Source of the DNA: Hymenobacter cyanobacteriorum
GTDB lineage: Bacteria; Bacteroidota; Bacteroidia; Cytophagales; Hymenobacteraceae
NCBI RefSeq assembly: GCF_022631375.1
Contig: NZ_JALBGC010000003.1
Location: forward strand, 372,001-436,000
Direction of reading: 5' to 3'
Length of the DNA stretch: 64,000 bases
Shown here: positions 44,903 through 53,829 of the stretch, piece by piece
Position numbering within the stretch: position 1 is the first letter of the stretch
Layout: every line of letters begins with the position of its first letter
The notes under the pieces: generated by a model
Seen by the model: the letters and a program-made list of their open reading frames with translations, nothing else
Databases searched by the model: none
Told to the model about the DNA's origin: nothing
Program-made: the position numbers and the translations under genes

Positions 44903-45553
44903 GTGGCCGCGCCGCCCGTTTTCTATCTCATTCCCGGCCTCGGGGCCGATGAGCGGGTGTTCCAGTTCCTGCGCTTGCCAAGCGAAGTGCACGTGCTGAA
45001 ATGGCTCGCGCCCGAGACGCCCGCCGAGCCCCTGCCCCACTACGCCGCCCGCCTCGCCGAGGCCGTGCCGCCCGGGCAACCCTGCTGGCTGGTAGGCGTG
45101 TCGTTCGGCGGCGTGCTGGCGCAGGAAGTAGCCCGGCTGCGTCCGTTGGCCCGCGTCGTGCTCATTTCCAGCTTCGCCGGCCCGCGCGAGTTGCCCTGGC
45201 TGGGGCGGGTAGCCCGGGCCACCCGCCTCTACCGCCTGCTGCCGCCGCAGCTGCTACCGAAGCTACCGGCACTGGCCAGCTGGTTCTTTGGCGTAAAAAC
45301 CACCCGCGACCGCCAATTGCTCACCCAGATTTTGCGCGACACCGACTCCAATTTTACCCGCTGGGCCATTGCCCGGCTGCTGCAATGGCCCGGCCGGCCC
45401 GAGGTGCCCGCCATCCGCATTCACGGCACCGACGACCGATTGCTGCCGCACGGCGCGGCCCACAGCCAGTACGTGCTGCCCGGCGGGCATCTGATTATCA
45501 TCAGCCGCGCCGCCGAAATCAGCCGGATTCTGACGATGCTGACCACAAATTAG
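44903..45553 (+). CDS. Alpha/beta hydrolase
   Basis: Small cytosolic alpha/beta hydrolase of 216 residues. The start is taken as the GTG at 44903, 8 bases after the preceding stop; no in-frame ATG fits, and the open frame upstream overlaps the previous gene. The fold starts PPVFYLIPGLGADERVF (oxyanion side), the nucleophile elbow is GVSFGGVLAQE (Ser about residue 69), the acid lies in IHGTDDRLLP and the histidine in PGGHLIII. Substrate unknown. Confidence 0.82.
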   Translation: MAAPPVFYLIPGLGADERVFQFLRLPSEVHVLKWLAPETPAEPLPHYAARLAEAVPPGQPCWLVGVSFGGVLAQEVARLRPLARVVLISSFAGPRELPWLGRVARATRLYRLLPPQLLPKLPALASWFFGVKTTRDRQLLTQILRDTDSNFTRWAIARLLQWPGRPEVPAIRIHGTDDRLLPHGAAHSQYVLPGGHLIIISRAAEISRILTMLTTN

Positions 45554-45574
45554 TGTTGTTGAGGCTGATAAAAT

Positions 45575-45679
45575 AACGTCCTGCTGAGCGTAGTCGAAGC
45601 ATCTTGCGTGCAGTAGCAAACTCAATCGAATAGATTAATGGCGAGGTAGAGATGCTTCGACTGCGCTCAACATGACGTT
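45575..45679. repeat. Palindromic intergenic repeat, GTCATGCAGAGC family (diverged)
   Basis: A 30-bp inverted repeat with 3 mismatches (45575-45604 with 45650-45679) and a 45-base loop, between the hydrolase and the cyclase-family gene. Related to the copy at 12467. Confidence 0.85.
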
Positions 45680-45716
45680 CTTTTGCTTACTGCTCATTGC
45701 TCATTGATAAGTGTCC

Positions 45717-46517
45717 ATGCTTCCCACCTACCCCTTCGCCGGCCGCGTTTATACCTACGACCCCGCCGCGCCGCTCGACATTTCCCTGCCCCTGGCCCCC
45801 GGCGAAAGCCAGGTAAACTGCTTCTGGGCCGAGCCCGTGCAGTTCGATACCATTCGGGTGGGCAGCTTCGTGGGCAGCGTAGCCCTGGGCGGCAGCACCA
45901 ACTACCAGCGCATCCACGTCACACCCCACGGCAACGGCACGCACACCGAGTGCTACGGCCACATCTCGCCCGACCCGGCCATCACGCTCAACCAGTGCCT
46001 GCGCCGCTTCCTGTTCGTGGCCCGCGTGGTGAGCGTGGCCCCGGTATCCCAGCCCAACGGCGACCTTGTGGTGCTGCTGGCCGATGTGCAGGCGGCCCTC
46101 ATGGCCCAACCCGACCGCGCCCTGCCCGAAGCCCTGGTCCTGCGCACCCTGCCCAACGACGACGCCAAACGCCACCGTCACTACTCCGGCACCAACCCCA
46201 CCTACATTGAGCCCGCGCTGGCCGAGTATCTGGCCGAATACAGCATCCAGCATTTCCTGCTCGACCTGCCCAGCGTCGACCGCGAAGAAGATGCCGGCCA
46301 GCTGCTGGCCCACCACGCCTTCTGGCAATACCCGGCTCAGCCCCGCCGCGAAGCCACCATCACCGAGCTCCTTTTCGTGCCCGATGAAGTCGAAGACGGC
46401 CTCTACCTGCTCAATCTCCAAATCACCAGCCTGGAGCTCGATGCCAGTCCCAGCAAGCCCGTCCTCTACCGCCTCACCCCGGCGCCCACCGAGGGCAGCG
46501 CCGCATTGGCCCGGTAA
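45717..46517 (+). CDS. Cyclase family protein (kynurenine formamidase-like)
   Basis: Protein of 266 residues starting at the ATG at 45717 (a GTG two codons upstream is possible). The metal-binding signature HGNGTHTECYGH (about residues 72-83) corresponds to the HxGTHxDxxxH motif of the cyclase/kynurenine formamidase superfamily, with Glu replacing the usual Asp. FLLDLPSVDREED and LLAHHAFW match later family segments. Members hydrolyse N-formylkynurenine or cyclise amides; the substrate here is unknown. Confidence 0.82.
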   Translation: MLPTYPFAGRVYTYDPAAPLDISLPLAPGESQVNCFWAEPVQFDTIRVGSFVGSVALGGSTNYQRIHVTPHGNGTHTECYGHISPDPAITLNQCLRRFLFVARVVSVAPVSQPNGDLVVLLADVQAALMAQPDRALPEALVLRTLPNDDAKRHRHYSGTNPTYIEPALAEYLAEYSIQHFLLDLPSVDREEDAGQLLAHHAFWQYPAQPRREATITELLFVPDEVEDGLYLLNLQITSLELDASPSKPVLYRLTPAPTEGSAALAR

Positions 46518-46601
46518 CGCCCGCCACCGCCCGCGCCATACTTGCAACCGCGCCGGCCTTATCCGATATTGCTGAACCATTGTAAATCAGCAATAAACCT
46601 G

Positions 46602-47384
46602 ATGCGCCGGACTGCTTTACGTTATTTCTTTTCTCAGCCGCTGGCCCGCCAAAGCATGGCGCTGGCCGGGCTGGGTTTGGCCCTGGTGGCACGGCCCGAA
46701 GCGGGCGTTGCGCAAACTGTTCCCGTGCCCTCACTTCCGGTACCCGCGGCCGCTCCCGAAACCAGTGCGCCCTCAGCACCAGCGGTAGCCTCGCCCCGCT
46801 TTCTGCTCAAAGCCGGCCTGCAGCTTACCCACCTGTTCTACCTGCCCGACCATCTGGGTTGGCAATTGGTTTTCCCGGCTTCTCTGGGCTTCGAGTACCG
46901 CCTGAATCCGAAGTTCAGCCTGCTGGCTCGGGCCGAGGCCGACATTGCCGCCGGCCGCGCCCCACGTGGCCGCCGCGGTGGCCCCCAGGCCCCGGCCGCC
47001 GGAGCCGCCTTCGGCCTGGAAGCGCGCTACTATTTCAACCAGAGCCGGGCACGCTGCGCCGGCGCCCCCGCCGAGTGCTGGGGAAATTACGTGGCCTTCG
47101 AAACCAGCACCGACTTGAGCGCGGCCGGCCGCCTGCGCGGTGGCGCGCGCAGCCGCAAGCGGGGCGCGAGCAGCCTCACGCGCTTCACACCCAGCGCCTT
47201 CGTATTGGTAGGCACCCAGCACCGCGGCCCGGGCCGCCACCTGCTCTACGACCTGAGTGCCGGCCTGGGCCTCGAAGCCCCGCCGCCCTACGCCGCCGAT
47301 GCCACCATCAGCCGCCCCTGGGAAATGGCGTCCCAGTTGAACCTGCGGGTGTATTTCAGCAACTCAACCCGGGCGCCGCGCTAG
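46602..47384 (+). CDS. Predicted outer-membrane beta-barrel protein
   Basis: Protein of 260 residues. The ATG at 46602 precedes a long basic/hydrophobic signal peptide (MALAGLGLALVARPEAGVAQ). The mature part is rich in alternating strands (FLLKAGLQLTHLFYL, WQLVFPASLGFEYRL, FGLEARYYFN) and ends LNLRVYFSN, as in small outer-membrane barrels. Two cysteines (about residues 149 and 156) could form a disulfide. No specific family was recognised. A terminator follows immediately. Confidence 0.7.
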   Translation: MRRTALRYFFSQPLARQSMALAGLGLALVARPEAGVAQTVPVPSLPVPAAAPETSAPSAPAVASPRFLLKAGLQLTHLFYLPDHLGWQLVFPASLGFEYRLNPKFSLLARAEADIAAGRAPRGRRGGPQAPAAGAAFGLEARYYFNQSRARCAGAPAECWGNYVAFETSTDLSAAGRLRGGARSRKRGASSLTRFTPSAFVLVGTQHRGPGRHLLYDLSAGLGLEAPPPYAADATISRPWEMASQLNLRVYFSNSTRAPR

Positions 47385-47402
47385 CCAGCCAACCCAAACG
47401 CG

Positions 47403-47433
47403 AAAAGGGCTGCCCGTGAGGAGCAGCCCTTTT
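47403..47433. terminator. Bidirectional terminator between barrel gene and rpmA
   Basis: AAAAGGGCTGC (47403-47413) pairs with GCAGCCCTTTTT (47423-47434), 9-base loop, A and T tracts on both sides, between convergent genes. Confidence 0.85.
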
Positions 47434-47454
47434 TAACGTTTAATTAGCAGGCAA

Positions 47455-47730
47455 TTAAGCCGGAACCGATACTACTTCGCGGGGAACAACCGTTACGAGC
47501 GAACGGTCTTTGCGGCCCTTGCGGAACTGCACCTCGCCATCAACGAGGGCGAACAGCGTGTGGTCCTTGCCCATGCCCACGTTAGCGCCGGGGTGGTGCT
47601 TGGTACCGCGCTGACGCACGATGATGTTGCCAGCAACCAGAGCCTGGCCGCCGAAGATTTTTACGCCGAGACGTTTCGAATGCGATTCGCGGCCGTTGTT
47701 GGACGAGCCGACACCTTTCTTGTGAGCCAT
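47455..47730 (-). CDS. rpmA: 50S ribosomal protein L27
   Basis: Ribosomal protein of 91 residues beginning [20 protein letters not shown], the standard L27 N-terminus that reaches the peptidyl-transferase centre; KIFGGQ and [15 protein letters not shown] are conserved. No N-terminal cleaved extension of the Firmicutes type is present. It follows rplU on the same strand, but a 100-base imperfect palindrome lies between them. Confidence 0.98.
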   Translation of the reverse strand: MAHKKGVGSSNNGRESHSKRLGVKIFGGQALVAGNIIVRQRGTKHHPGANVGMGKDHTLFALVDGEVQFRKGRKDRSLVTVVPREVVSVPA

Positions 47731-47737
47731 TTTGTTG

Positions 47738-47840
47738 GAGCTGTTAGCTAATAGCTGTTAGCTGTTAGCGTCTGGTTAAAATAAAGGTAACTGCCAGTAG
47801 AACAAAGAGCTAACAGCTGATAGCTGATAGCTAAAAGCTC
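47738..47840. repeat. Imperfect palindrome between rplU and rpmA, TTAGCTATCAGCT family
   Basis: Left arm 47738-47771 and right arm 47807-47840 are imperfect inverted copies built from tandem TAGCTGTTAGC-like units. It fills nearly all of the gap inside the two-gene ribosomal operon. Confidence 0.8.
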
Positions 47841-47845
47841 AAAAA

Positions 47846-48151
47846 CTAGCCGATGCTGTTAATCATTACTTTGGTGAACGACTGACGGTGGCCGTTCATT
47901 TTCTGGTAGCCTTTGCGGCGCTTCTTCTTGAAGACCAGAACTTTGTCGCCTTTTACGTGGGCGATGATGGTGCCGGTTACGGCCACGCTCAGCTCGGGAG
48001 CACCAACCGTGATAGTGCCGTTGTCATCGGTCAGCAGGGCGTTGCCCAGCGTTACGGTGTCACCAACATTGCCGGCCAGTTTGTGAGCGTAAACGAATTT
48101 GTTGGCCTCAACCTTGGTCTGCTGGCCAGCTATGTTAACAATTGCGTACAT
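47846..48151 (-). CDS. rplU: 50S ribosomal protein L21
   Basis: Ribosomal protein of 101 residues starting at the ATG at 48151 (MYAIVNIAGQQTKVEANKF), the canonical L21 start. The C-terminal KRRKGYQKMNGHRQSFT is the rRNA-binding signature. It is the first gene of the rplU-rpmA operon, with a good promoter 33-64 bases upstream. Confidence 0.98.
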   Translation of the reverse strand: MYAIVNIAGQQTKVEANKFVYAHKLAGNVGDTVTLGNALLTDDNGTITVGAPELSVAVTGTIIAHVKGDKVLVFKKKRRKGYQKMNGHRQSFTKVMINSIG

Positions 48152-48183
48152 CAGCTTTCGCGGGTTTTTCTGAAATGGGAAGG

Positions 48184-48215
48184 CAAAAGTACGACTTTGA
48201 TTTGGGAAATCCAAA
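48184..48215 (-). promoter_or_regulatory. Promoter of rplU-rpmA
   Basis: On the minus strand TTTG (48215-48212), 20 bases, TACTTTTG (48191-48184): an excellent match to the Bacteroidota TTTG/TAnnTTTG consensus, just upstream of rplU. Confidence 0.65.
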
Positions 48216-48355
48216 CCCTAAGTTGTTAATCGTCATTGGCTGCCCGTCGCTTAGCCGGCTTTAGGCCCTTGGCGGCAAGTGAAGGCCAGATTAAGACACG
48301 GTTAAAAAATCCGGCAAATCGGCCGAAAAAGCCGGCACTTTGGGGACAAGTGAGT

Positions 48356-48380
48356 TTATCCACAAGTCAAATGTGGATAA
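48356..48380. promoter_or_regulatory. Inverted pair of DnaA boxes upstream of nrdB
   Basis: TTATCCACA (48356-48364) and its inverted copy TGTGGATAA (48372-48380) are perfect DnaA boxes separated by 7 bases, about 270 bases upstream of nrdB. DnaA regulates the nrdAB operon in E. coli; a similar role here is inferred. Confidence 0.65.
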
Positions 48381-48529
48381 GTAGCGCAAAACACCTGATT
48401 TTGAGCCTGGTTTTCCATCGGCAGTGCGCGGATAATCGACGGGTTTTGGCGCGTAGAAAACTGCGGCTTAGCTAAAAAATACCGAACAAAAAAGCTAAGT
48501 CCGGTGGCAATCGGCCCTGGGCGCGGGGC

Positions 48530-48537
48530 TATATTTG
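48530..48537 (+). promoter_or_regulatory. Putative -7 element of nrdB
   Basis: TATATTTG, a full match to TAnnTTTG, about 110 bases upstream of the nrdB start codon. No convincing -33 element is visible. Confidence 0.4.
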
Positions 48538-48648
48538 AAGTTGAAACGCCGCCCGCTTTTCTCGTGGCCGGGCCAAACATCTGCCCGCGGGCCGGGGTTT
48601 GGCTGCCACCTTCCCCGCCGAAAACCGCCATCAACATCCTCTCCGCCT

Positions 48649-49608
48649 ATGGAACCGCTCCTCGCTGAAAACCCCAACCGCTTCGTGCTTTTCCCCATCC
48701 AGAACGATGAGGTGTGGCAGTACTACAAGAAGTCGCAGGCTTCGTTCTGGACCGCCGAGGAAATCGACCTGAGCCAGGACCAGAAAGACTGGAACAACCT
48801 GAACGACAACGAGCGGCACTTCATCAAGCACGTGCTGGCTTTCTTCGCCGCCTCCGATGGCATTGTGAACGAAAACCTGGCCGTGAACTTCATGCAGGAG
48901 GTGCAGATGCCCGAGGCGCGCTGCTTCTACGGCTTCCAGATTATGATGGAAAACATTCACAGCGAGACGTATTCGCTGCTGATTGACACTTACATCAAAG
49001 ACCCCAAGGAGAAAGACTACCTCTTCAACGCCCTCGAAACCGTGCCTGCCGTGCAGAAAAAAGGCGAGTGGGCGCTGAAGTGGATTAACTCGGAGAACTT
49101 CGCCGAGCGCCTCATTGCCTTCGCGGCCGTGGAGGGCATCTTCTTCTCGGGCTCGTTCTGCAGCATTTTCTGGCTGAAGAAGCGCGGCCTGATGCCCGGC
49201 CTCACGTTCTCGAACGAGCTGATTTCGCGCGATGAGGGGCTGCACTGCGATTTCGCCTGCCTGCTCTACAGCTACCTGCAGAATAAGCTGAGCACGGAGC
49301 GGGTGCAAAGCATTATCCGCGACGCGGTTACGATTGAACAGGAGTTTGTGACCGACGCGCTGCCGGTGAGCCTGATTGGCATGAACGCCAAAACGATGTC
49401 GCAGTACATCGAGTTTGTGGCCGACCGCCTGCTGGTGTCGCTGGGCTGCGGCAAAATTTACAACGCTACGAACCCCTTCGATTTCATGGAAATGATTTCG
49501 GTGCAGGGCAAAACCAACTTCTTTGAGAAGCGCGTGGCCGAGTATCAGAAGGCCGGTGTGATGAGCGAGCGCAACGACAACGTGTTCTCGCTCGACGAGG
49601 ATTTCTAA
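48649..49608 (+). CDS. nrdB: Ribonucleotide reductase class Ia small subunit
   Basis: Beta subunit of 319 residues that carries the diiron-tyrosyl radical cofactor needed by NrdA. The ATG at 48649 begins [17 protein letters not shown]. Segments [49 protein letters not shown] and [17 protein letters not shown] match the eukaryote-like NrdB group; the Tyr of CFYGFQ aligns with the radical Tyr. It is separated from nrdA by two unrelated small genes, an unusual order compared with a tight nrdAB operon. Confidence 0.95.
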   Translation: MEPLLAENPNRFVLFPIQNDEVWQYYKKSQASFWTAEEIDLSQDQKDWNNLNDNERHFIKHVLAFFAASDGIVNENLAVNFMQEVQMPEARCFYGFQIMMENIHSETYSLLIDTYIKDPKEKDYLFNALETVPAVQKKGEWALKWINSENFAERLIAFAAVEGIFFSGSFCSIFWLKKRGLMPGLTFSNELISRDEGLHCDFACLLYSYLQNKLSTERVQSIIRDAVTIEQEFVTDALPVSLIGMNAKTMSQYIEFVADRLLVSLGCGKIYNATNPFDFMEMISVQGKTNFFEKRVAEYQKAGVMSERNDNVFSLDEDF

Positions 49609-49672
49609 TGCATCGTGCAACGGCCTAGCAGTCGCAGCGGTCAAGGCCCCGTACCTTAACCCTGCGACTGCT

Positions 49673-49993
49673 ATGCGTTTACGATGGACGATTACGCTTC
49701 TGGTAATGGCGGCTAGCTTGCCGGCCTGCAAAAAAGACGCGCCGCAAAAAGAGGCCACCTGCGGGGCGGGCTTTGCAAAGGCAACCGTGCTGCACGGCCG
49801 TAACCTGTGCGACCAGAATGGCTACGTGATACAGTTGGATGCAGGTGCTGCCTATCCGCCGGATTCGTTGCCAGCCAACTTGCAACAAAGTGGGTTGCGC
49901 ATCTGCCTTACGTACACGCTGTATGAAGACCCGCGTATGTGCGCCTGCTGCGGTGGTACACGGCTAAAAATCGGGCAGATACAGCGGCAATAG
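49673..49993 (+). CDS. Cysteine-rich small lipoprotein
   Basis: Exported protein of 106 residues with lipobox VMAASLPACKK (Cys at about residue 19). The mature part holds six further cysteines (ATCGAGF, LCDQNG, RICLTY, RMCACCGG), suggesting disulfides or a metal site. No family was recognised. It lies between nrdB and a YceI gene, 64 bases after nrdB. Confidence 0.7.
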   Translation: MRLRWTITLLVMAASLPACKKDAPQKEATCGAGFAKATVLHGRNLCDQNGYVIQLDAGAAYPPDSLPANLQQSGLRICLTYTLYEDPRMCACCGGTRLKIGQIQRQ

Positions 49994-50145
49994 AGCGGTA
50001 GTATTATGTGCCGATAGTCAGTTGCTGCAGACACTATTTTTCTGGCCTTGCCAGGCAACCGAAGAGTAAAAAATGCCGAGTTGAAAATATTCCGAGCCGA
50101 CGGCTCGGGCTGATTTTATTTTCACCTTCCAGCAATTTATTACTG

Positions 50146-50787
50146 ATGAAATACGGTTTATTCCTGCTTCTGCTGCTAAGCGCGGTGGCCCCGGCCGTTT
50201 ATGCGCAAACATCAACCGCGCCTGTGCCGCCAGCTTCGGCGGTGGCGCCGCCCACGGGGGCCATGCTGCAGCGCTACTCCACGGCCAGCGGCCAGACGAC
50301 CTTCTTCTCCTCGGCCCCGCTGGAGGACATTGAGGCGCTGAACTCGCGGGTGGCGGCCATCTTCGACTTGACCAGCGGGCAGCTGGCGTTTTCGATGTAC
50401 ATGAAGGACTTCCAGTTCAAGAACTCGCTGATGCAGGAGCATTTCAACGAGAACTACGCCGAGAGCGACAAATACCCGCGGGCCCGCTTCACCGGCAAGC
50501 TGGTGCTGATGCCGACGGAGGGACAGCTGCGTGCCGGGCCGCAGCCGGTGTATGTGCAGGGCTTCCTCACCATTCACAATGTGAAGCGCAAGGTGCGGGT
50601 GCCGGGCACGCTGCAGCTGCGCGGCAACGATTTGGTGGTGACGTCCAAGTTCAACGTGGCGCCCGCCGATTATAAGATTAAGATTCCGGCACTGGTGCGC
50701 AACAACATCGCCAAGAGCATCGATGTGAGCATTATCCTTACGTGCCAGCCGGGGCAGGCCAACCCGGTGGGCACAGCCAGCCGGTAA
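50146..50787 (+). CDS. YceI-like family protein
   Basis: Exported protein of 213 residues; the ATG at 50146 starts a signal peptide (LFLLLLLSAVAPAVYAQ). The lipocalin-like YceI fold is visible in the segments TTFFSSAPLEDIEALNSRV, FKNSLMQEHFNENYAES, KYPRARFTGKL, and FLTIHNVKRKVRVPGTL. YceI proteins bind polyisoprenoids in the periplasm; the ligand here is unknown. A strong terminator follows at 50823. Confidence 0.9.
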   Translation: MKYGLFLLLLLSAVAPAVYAQTSTAPVPPASAVAPPTGAMLQRYSTASGQTTFFSSAPLEDIEALNSRVAAIFDLTSGQLAFSMYMKDFQFKNSLMQEHFNENYAESDKYPRARFTGKLVLMPTEGQLRAGPQPVYVQGFLTIHNVKRKVRVPGTLQLRGNDLVVTSKFNVAPADYKIKIPALVRNNIAKSIDVSIILTCQPGQANPVGTASR

Positions 50788-50822
50788 ATCGGTTAGATAG
50801 TAGAGTTGCTATAGTTGCTTTT

Positions 50823-50860
50823 GCCGCCCGGCTACTTGAAAAAGTGGCCGGGCGGCTTGC
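50823..50860 (+). terminator. Terminator of the YceI-like gene
   Basis: GCCGCCCGGC (50823-50832) pairs with GCCGGGCGGC (50847-50856), with an inner ACTT/AAGT stem and a T-rich tail; it separates the YceI gene from nrdA. Confidence 0.8.
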
Positions 50861-50870
50861 TTTTGGGGTG

Positions 50871-50879
50871 TGTGGAAAA
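50871..50879 (-). promoter_or_regulatory. DnaA-box-like site upstream of nrdA
   Basis: TTTTCCACA on the minus strand matches TTWTNCACA, about 190 bases upstream of nrdA; a one-mismatch site CTTTCCACA lies at 50976-50984. With the pair upstream of nrdB this suggests a shared control. Confidence 0.45.
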
Positions 50880-51069
50880 CTTCCGGTTTTTTTCCTTGCC
50901 CTGCGAAAACCCAGGCGGTAATTTCCGGGATTCAATACTACGCCGGCTCTACCAACTGCCGCCGGCTTATCTACCCTTTCCACAACTGAATGAGCTACTT
51001 GCCGCCGGACTGGCTCCGCTCCGGCGACACTCTTATATAAGCAAAAACCTTCAACCAAACACCACTGGT

Positions 51070-53451
51070 ATGCTAGTAATTAAACGCGACGGGCGCCGCG
51101 AATCCGTCAAGTTCGACAAGGTCACGGCCCGGATTGAGAAGCTTTGCTACGGCTTACACATGGACTATGTGTCGCCCATCGAAGTAGCGAAGAAGGTGAT
51201 TGACGGCATCTACGACGGCGTGACCACCGTGGAACTGGACAACCTCGCCGCCGAAACCGCCGCCTCGCTCACCACCAAGCACCCGGACTACGCCATTCTG
51301 GCGGCCCGCATTGCGGTGAGCAACCTGCACAAGGTGACGTCGAAGTCCTTCTCGTCGACCATGAAGCGGCTTTATACTTATGAAGACCCGAAGAATGGCG
51401 ACAACGCTTCGCTGATTGCCACCGATGTGTGGGAGGTGATTCATAAGAACGCTGCCACGCTGGACTCGGCCATTATTTATGACCGGGACTACAACTACGA
51501 CTTCTTCGGCTTTAAGACGCTGGAGCGCTCGTATTTGCTGCGCCTGGAGGGCAAGGTGGTGGAGCGGCCCCAGCACATGCTGATGCGCGTGTCGGTGGGC
51601 ATCCACAAGGACGACATTGACTCGGTTATCAAGACCTACAACTTGCTGAGCGAGCGGTGGTTTACGCACGCTACGCCGACGCTGTTCAACGCCGGCACGC
51701 CGAAGCCGCAGATGTCGAGCTGCTTCCTGCTGACGATGAAGGACGACTCCATCGATGGCATTTACGACACGCTGAAGAACTGCGCGTTGATTTCGCAGAG
51801 CGCCGGCGGCATTGGGTTGTCGGTGAGCAATGTGCGGGCTACGGGCTCCTACATCAAGGGCACCAACGGCAACTCGAACGGGCTGGTGCCCATGCTGAAG
51901 GTGTTCAACGACACGGCCCGCTACGTGGACCAGGGCGGCGGGAAGCGCAAGGGCGCTTTCGCCATTTACCTGGAGCCCTGGCACGCCGACATTTTCGAAT
52001 TCCTGGACCTGAAGAAGAACCACGGCAAGGAGGAAATGCGCGCCCGCGACCTGTTTTACGCCCTTTGGACGCCCGACTTGTTCATGAAGCGCGTGGAGGA
52101 AAACGGCGACTGGACGCTGATGTGCCCCCACGAATGCCCCGGCCTCGACACCACCTGGGGCCCGGAGTTTGAGCGCCTCTACGCCAAGTACGAGAAGGAA
52201 GGCCGCGGCCGCCGCACCATCAAGGCGCAGGAGTTGTGGTTTGCCATTCTGGAAAGCCAGACGGAGACGGGCACGCCCTACATGCTGTTCAAGGACGCGG
52301 CCAACGGCAAGTCGAACCAGCAAAACCTGGGCACGATTAAGAGCTCGAACCTGTGCACCGAAATCATCGAGTACACCGACGCCGACGAAATTGCGGTCTG
52401 CAACCTAGCCTCGCTGGCGCTGCCCCGCTACCTCGTGACCGACAAGGCCGGCAACACCACCTTCGACCACCAGAAGCTGTACGAGGTGACCTACCAGGCC
52501 ACGCTGAACCTGAACAAGGTGATTGACGTGAACTACTACCCGGTGCCCGAAACGCAGAAGTCGAACTTCCGCCACCGCCCCATCGGGCTGGGCGTGCAGG
52601 GCCTGGCCGACACGTTCATTGCCCTGCGCATGCCCTTCGAGAGCGACGAAGCTTCGGGCCTGAACAAGGACATTTTCGAAACCATCTACTTCGCGGCGAT
52701 GACGGCCTCGAAGGACCTGGCCATCAAGGACGGGGCCTACGAAACCTTCCCCGGCTCGCCCCTGAGCCAGGGCAAGTTCCAGTTCGACCTGTGGGGCGTG
52801 ACGCCCGACTCGGGCCGCTGGGACTGGGAGAGCCTGCGCGCCGAGGTGGTGAAGCACGGCGCCCGCAACTCGCTGCTGGTGGCGCCCATGCCCACGGCCA
52901 GCACCGCCCAGATTCTGGGCAACAACGAGTCGTTTGAGCCCTACACGAGCAACATTTACGTGCGCCGCGTGCTCAGCGGCGAGTTCATGGTGGTGAACAA
53001 GCACCTGCTGAAGGACCTGGTGGCCCTGGGCCTGTGGAACGACGCCATGAAGCAGGAAATCATCGCAGCCAACGGCTCGGTGCAGGGCATTGCCCGCATT
53101 CCGCAGCACATCAAGGACCTGTACAAGACGGTGTGGGAGATTTCGCAGCGCCGCATCATCGACCAAGCCGCCGACCGCGGGGCCTACATCTGCCAGAGCC
53201 AGAGCCTGAACCTGCACGTGCAAAACGTGAACTTCGGCAAGCTCACCAGCATGCACTTCCACGCCTGGAAGCGCGGCCTGAAAACGGGCATGTACTACCT
53301 GCGCACCAAAGCCGCCGCCGACGCCATCAAGTTCACGGTGGAAAAGCAAGCCGCCGAAACCCTGGAGCCCTTGGCCCTGGTGGAGCAAAACCAGTCCGAC
53401 ATGGCCTGCTCCCTGGATAACCCGGACGCCTGCGAGGCCTGCGGGTCGTAA
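51070..53451 (+). CDS. nrdA: Ribonucleotide reductase class Ia large subunit
   Basis: Alpha subunit of 793 residues that reduces ribonucleoside diphosphates using the radical from NrdB. The ATG at 51070 begins [17 protein letters not shown], the ATP-cone domain that senses ATP/dATP. Catalytic residues are visible: MSSCFLL (redox Cys), SNLCTEI with the NxCxE motif, and AVCNLAS (second redox Cys). The C-terminal tail [14 protein letters not shown] carries the cysteine pair reduced by thioredoxin. The last about 120 bases recur, diverged, at 54330-54454. Confidence 0.96.
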   Translation: MLVIKRDGRRESVKFDKVTARIEKLCYGLHMDYVSPIEVAKKVIDGIYDGVTTVELDNLAAETAASLTTKHPDYAILAARIAVSNLHKVTSKSFSSTMKRLYTYEDPKNGDNASLIATDVWEVIHKNAATLDSAIIYDRDYNYDFFGFKTLERSYLLRLEGKVVERPQHMLMRVSVGIHKDDIDSVIKTYNLLSERWFTHATPTLFNAGTPKPQMSSCFLLTMKDDSIDGIYDTLKNCALISQSAGGIGLSVSNVRATGSYIKGTNGNSNGLVPMLKVFNDTARYVDQGGGKRKGAFAIYLEPWHADIFEFLDLKKNHGKEEMRARDLFYALWTPDLFMKRVEENGDWTLMCPHECPGLDTTWGPEFERLYAKYEKEGRGRRTIKAQELWFAILESQTETGTPYMLFKDAANGKSNQQNLGTIKSSNLCTEIIEYTDADEIAVCNLASLALPRYLVTDKAGNTTFDHQKLYEVTYQATLNLNKVIDVNYYPVPETQKSNFRHRPIGLGVQGLADTFIALRMPFESDEASGLNKDIFETIYFAAMTASKDLAIKDGAYETFPGSPLSQGKFQFDLWGVTPDSGRWDWESLRAEVVKHGARNSLLVAPMPTASTAQILGNNESFEPYTSNIYVRRVLSGEFMVVNKHLLKDLVALGLWNDAMKQEIIAANGSVQGIARIPQHIKDLYKTVWEISQRRIIDQAADRGAYICQSQSLNLHVQNVNFGKLTSMHFHAWKRGLKTGMYYLRTKAAADAIKFTVEKQAAETLEPLALVEQNQSDMACSLDNPDACEACGS

Positions 53452-53463
53452 GCTGCGGCTATC

Positions 53464-53766
53464 GTGAAGTCAATTCCCTATCAGCAGTTCGTAGCGCTGC
53501 TGCGGGCGCTGGGGCTGGTCTTGGTTCGCACCGAGGCCAGCCACCAGCACTGGGATTTTCCGCCCGACGCGGGTAAGAAGCTGCTCCGGCACCTGATTAT
53601 TCGTGACAAAGACAAGGATATTCCGGTACTGCACATGCACACCAATCTGGTGACGCTCGAACTCTCGGGCGTGGTGACGCGAGAGGAATTCAACCGGATG
53701 CTGGCGGAACAAGCTAATCCAAAAGCTGCCAAAGCGGCAGCCCGCAAACGTAAAGCCAAGGAGTAA
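53464..53766 (+). CDS. HicA-like toxin
   Basis: Protein of 100 residues starting at GTG, 12 bases after nrdA. The early segment PYQQFVALLRALG and TEASHQHW match the YcfA/HicA mRNA-interferase fold, in which the histidine of a GSHH-type motif is catalytic. VLHMHTNLVTLELSG and a lysine-rich C-terminal tail follow; the protein is somewhat longer than typical HicA. A HicB-like gene lies just downstream on the opposite strand, with a strong terminator between them. Both lie between nrdA and a second nrdA 3' end. Confidence 0.8.
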   Translation: MKSIPYQQFVALLRALGLVLVRTEASHQHWDFPPDAGKKLLRHLIIRDKDKDIPVLHMHTNLVTLELSGVVTREEFNRMLAEQANPKAAKAAARKRKAKE

Positions 53767-53770
53767 CGCC

Positions 53771-53812
53771 AATAAAAAAAGCCCTGACCGCACTGGTCAG
53801 GGCTTTTTTATT
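53771..53812. terminator. Bidirectional terminator between hicA-like and hicB-like genes
   Basis: A long A-tract, stem GCCCTGACC/GGTCAGGGC (about 53781-53803) and T-tract make a symmetrical terminator for both convergent genes. Confidence 0.9.
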
Positions 53813-53829
53813 GGGACGCTTGTGCCCTA

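Larger units (their letters stand above)
48152..48648. other. Divergent regulatory region rplU / nrdB
   Basis: About 500 bases holding the rplU promoter (48184-48215), an inverted pair of perfect DnaA boxes (48356-48380) and a -7-like TATATTTG (48530-48537) about 110 bases upstream of nrdB. No ORF with support was seen. Confidence 0.6.

Noticed and set aside
48356..48380. Possible replication origin at the DnaA box pair
   Set aside because: Only two boxes are present, with no AT-rich unwinding region or dnaA/dnaN/gyr genes nearby; regulation of nrdB is the simpler reading.
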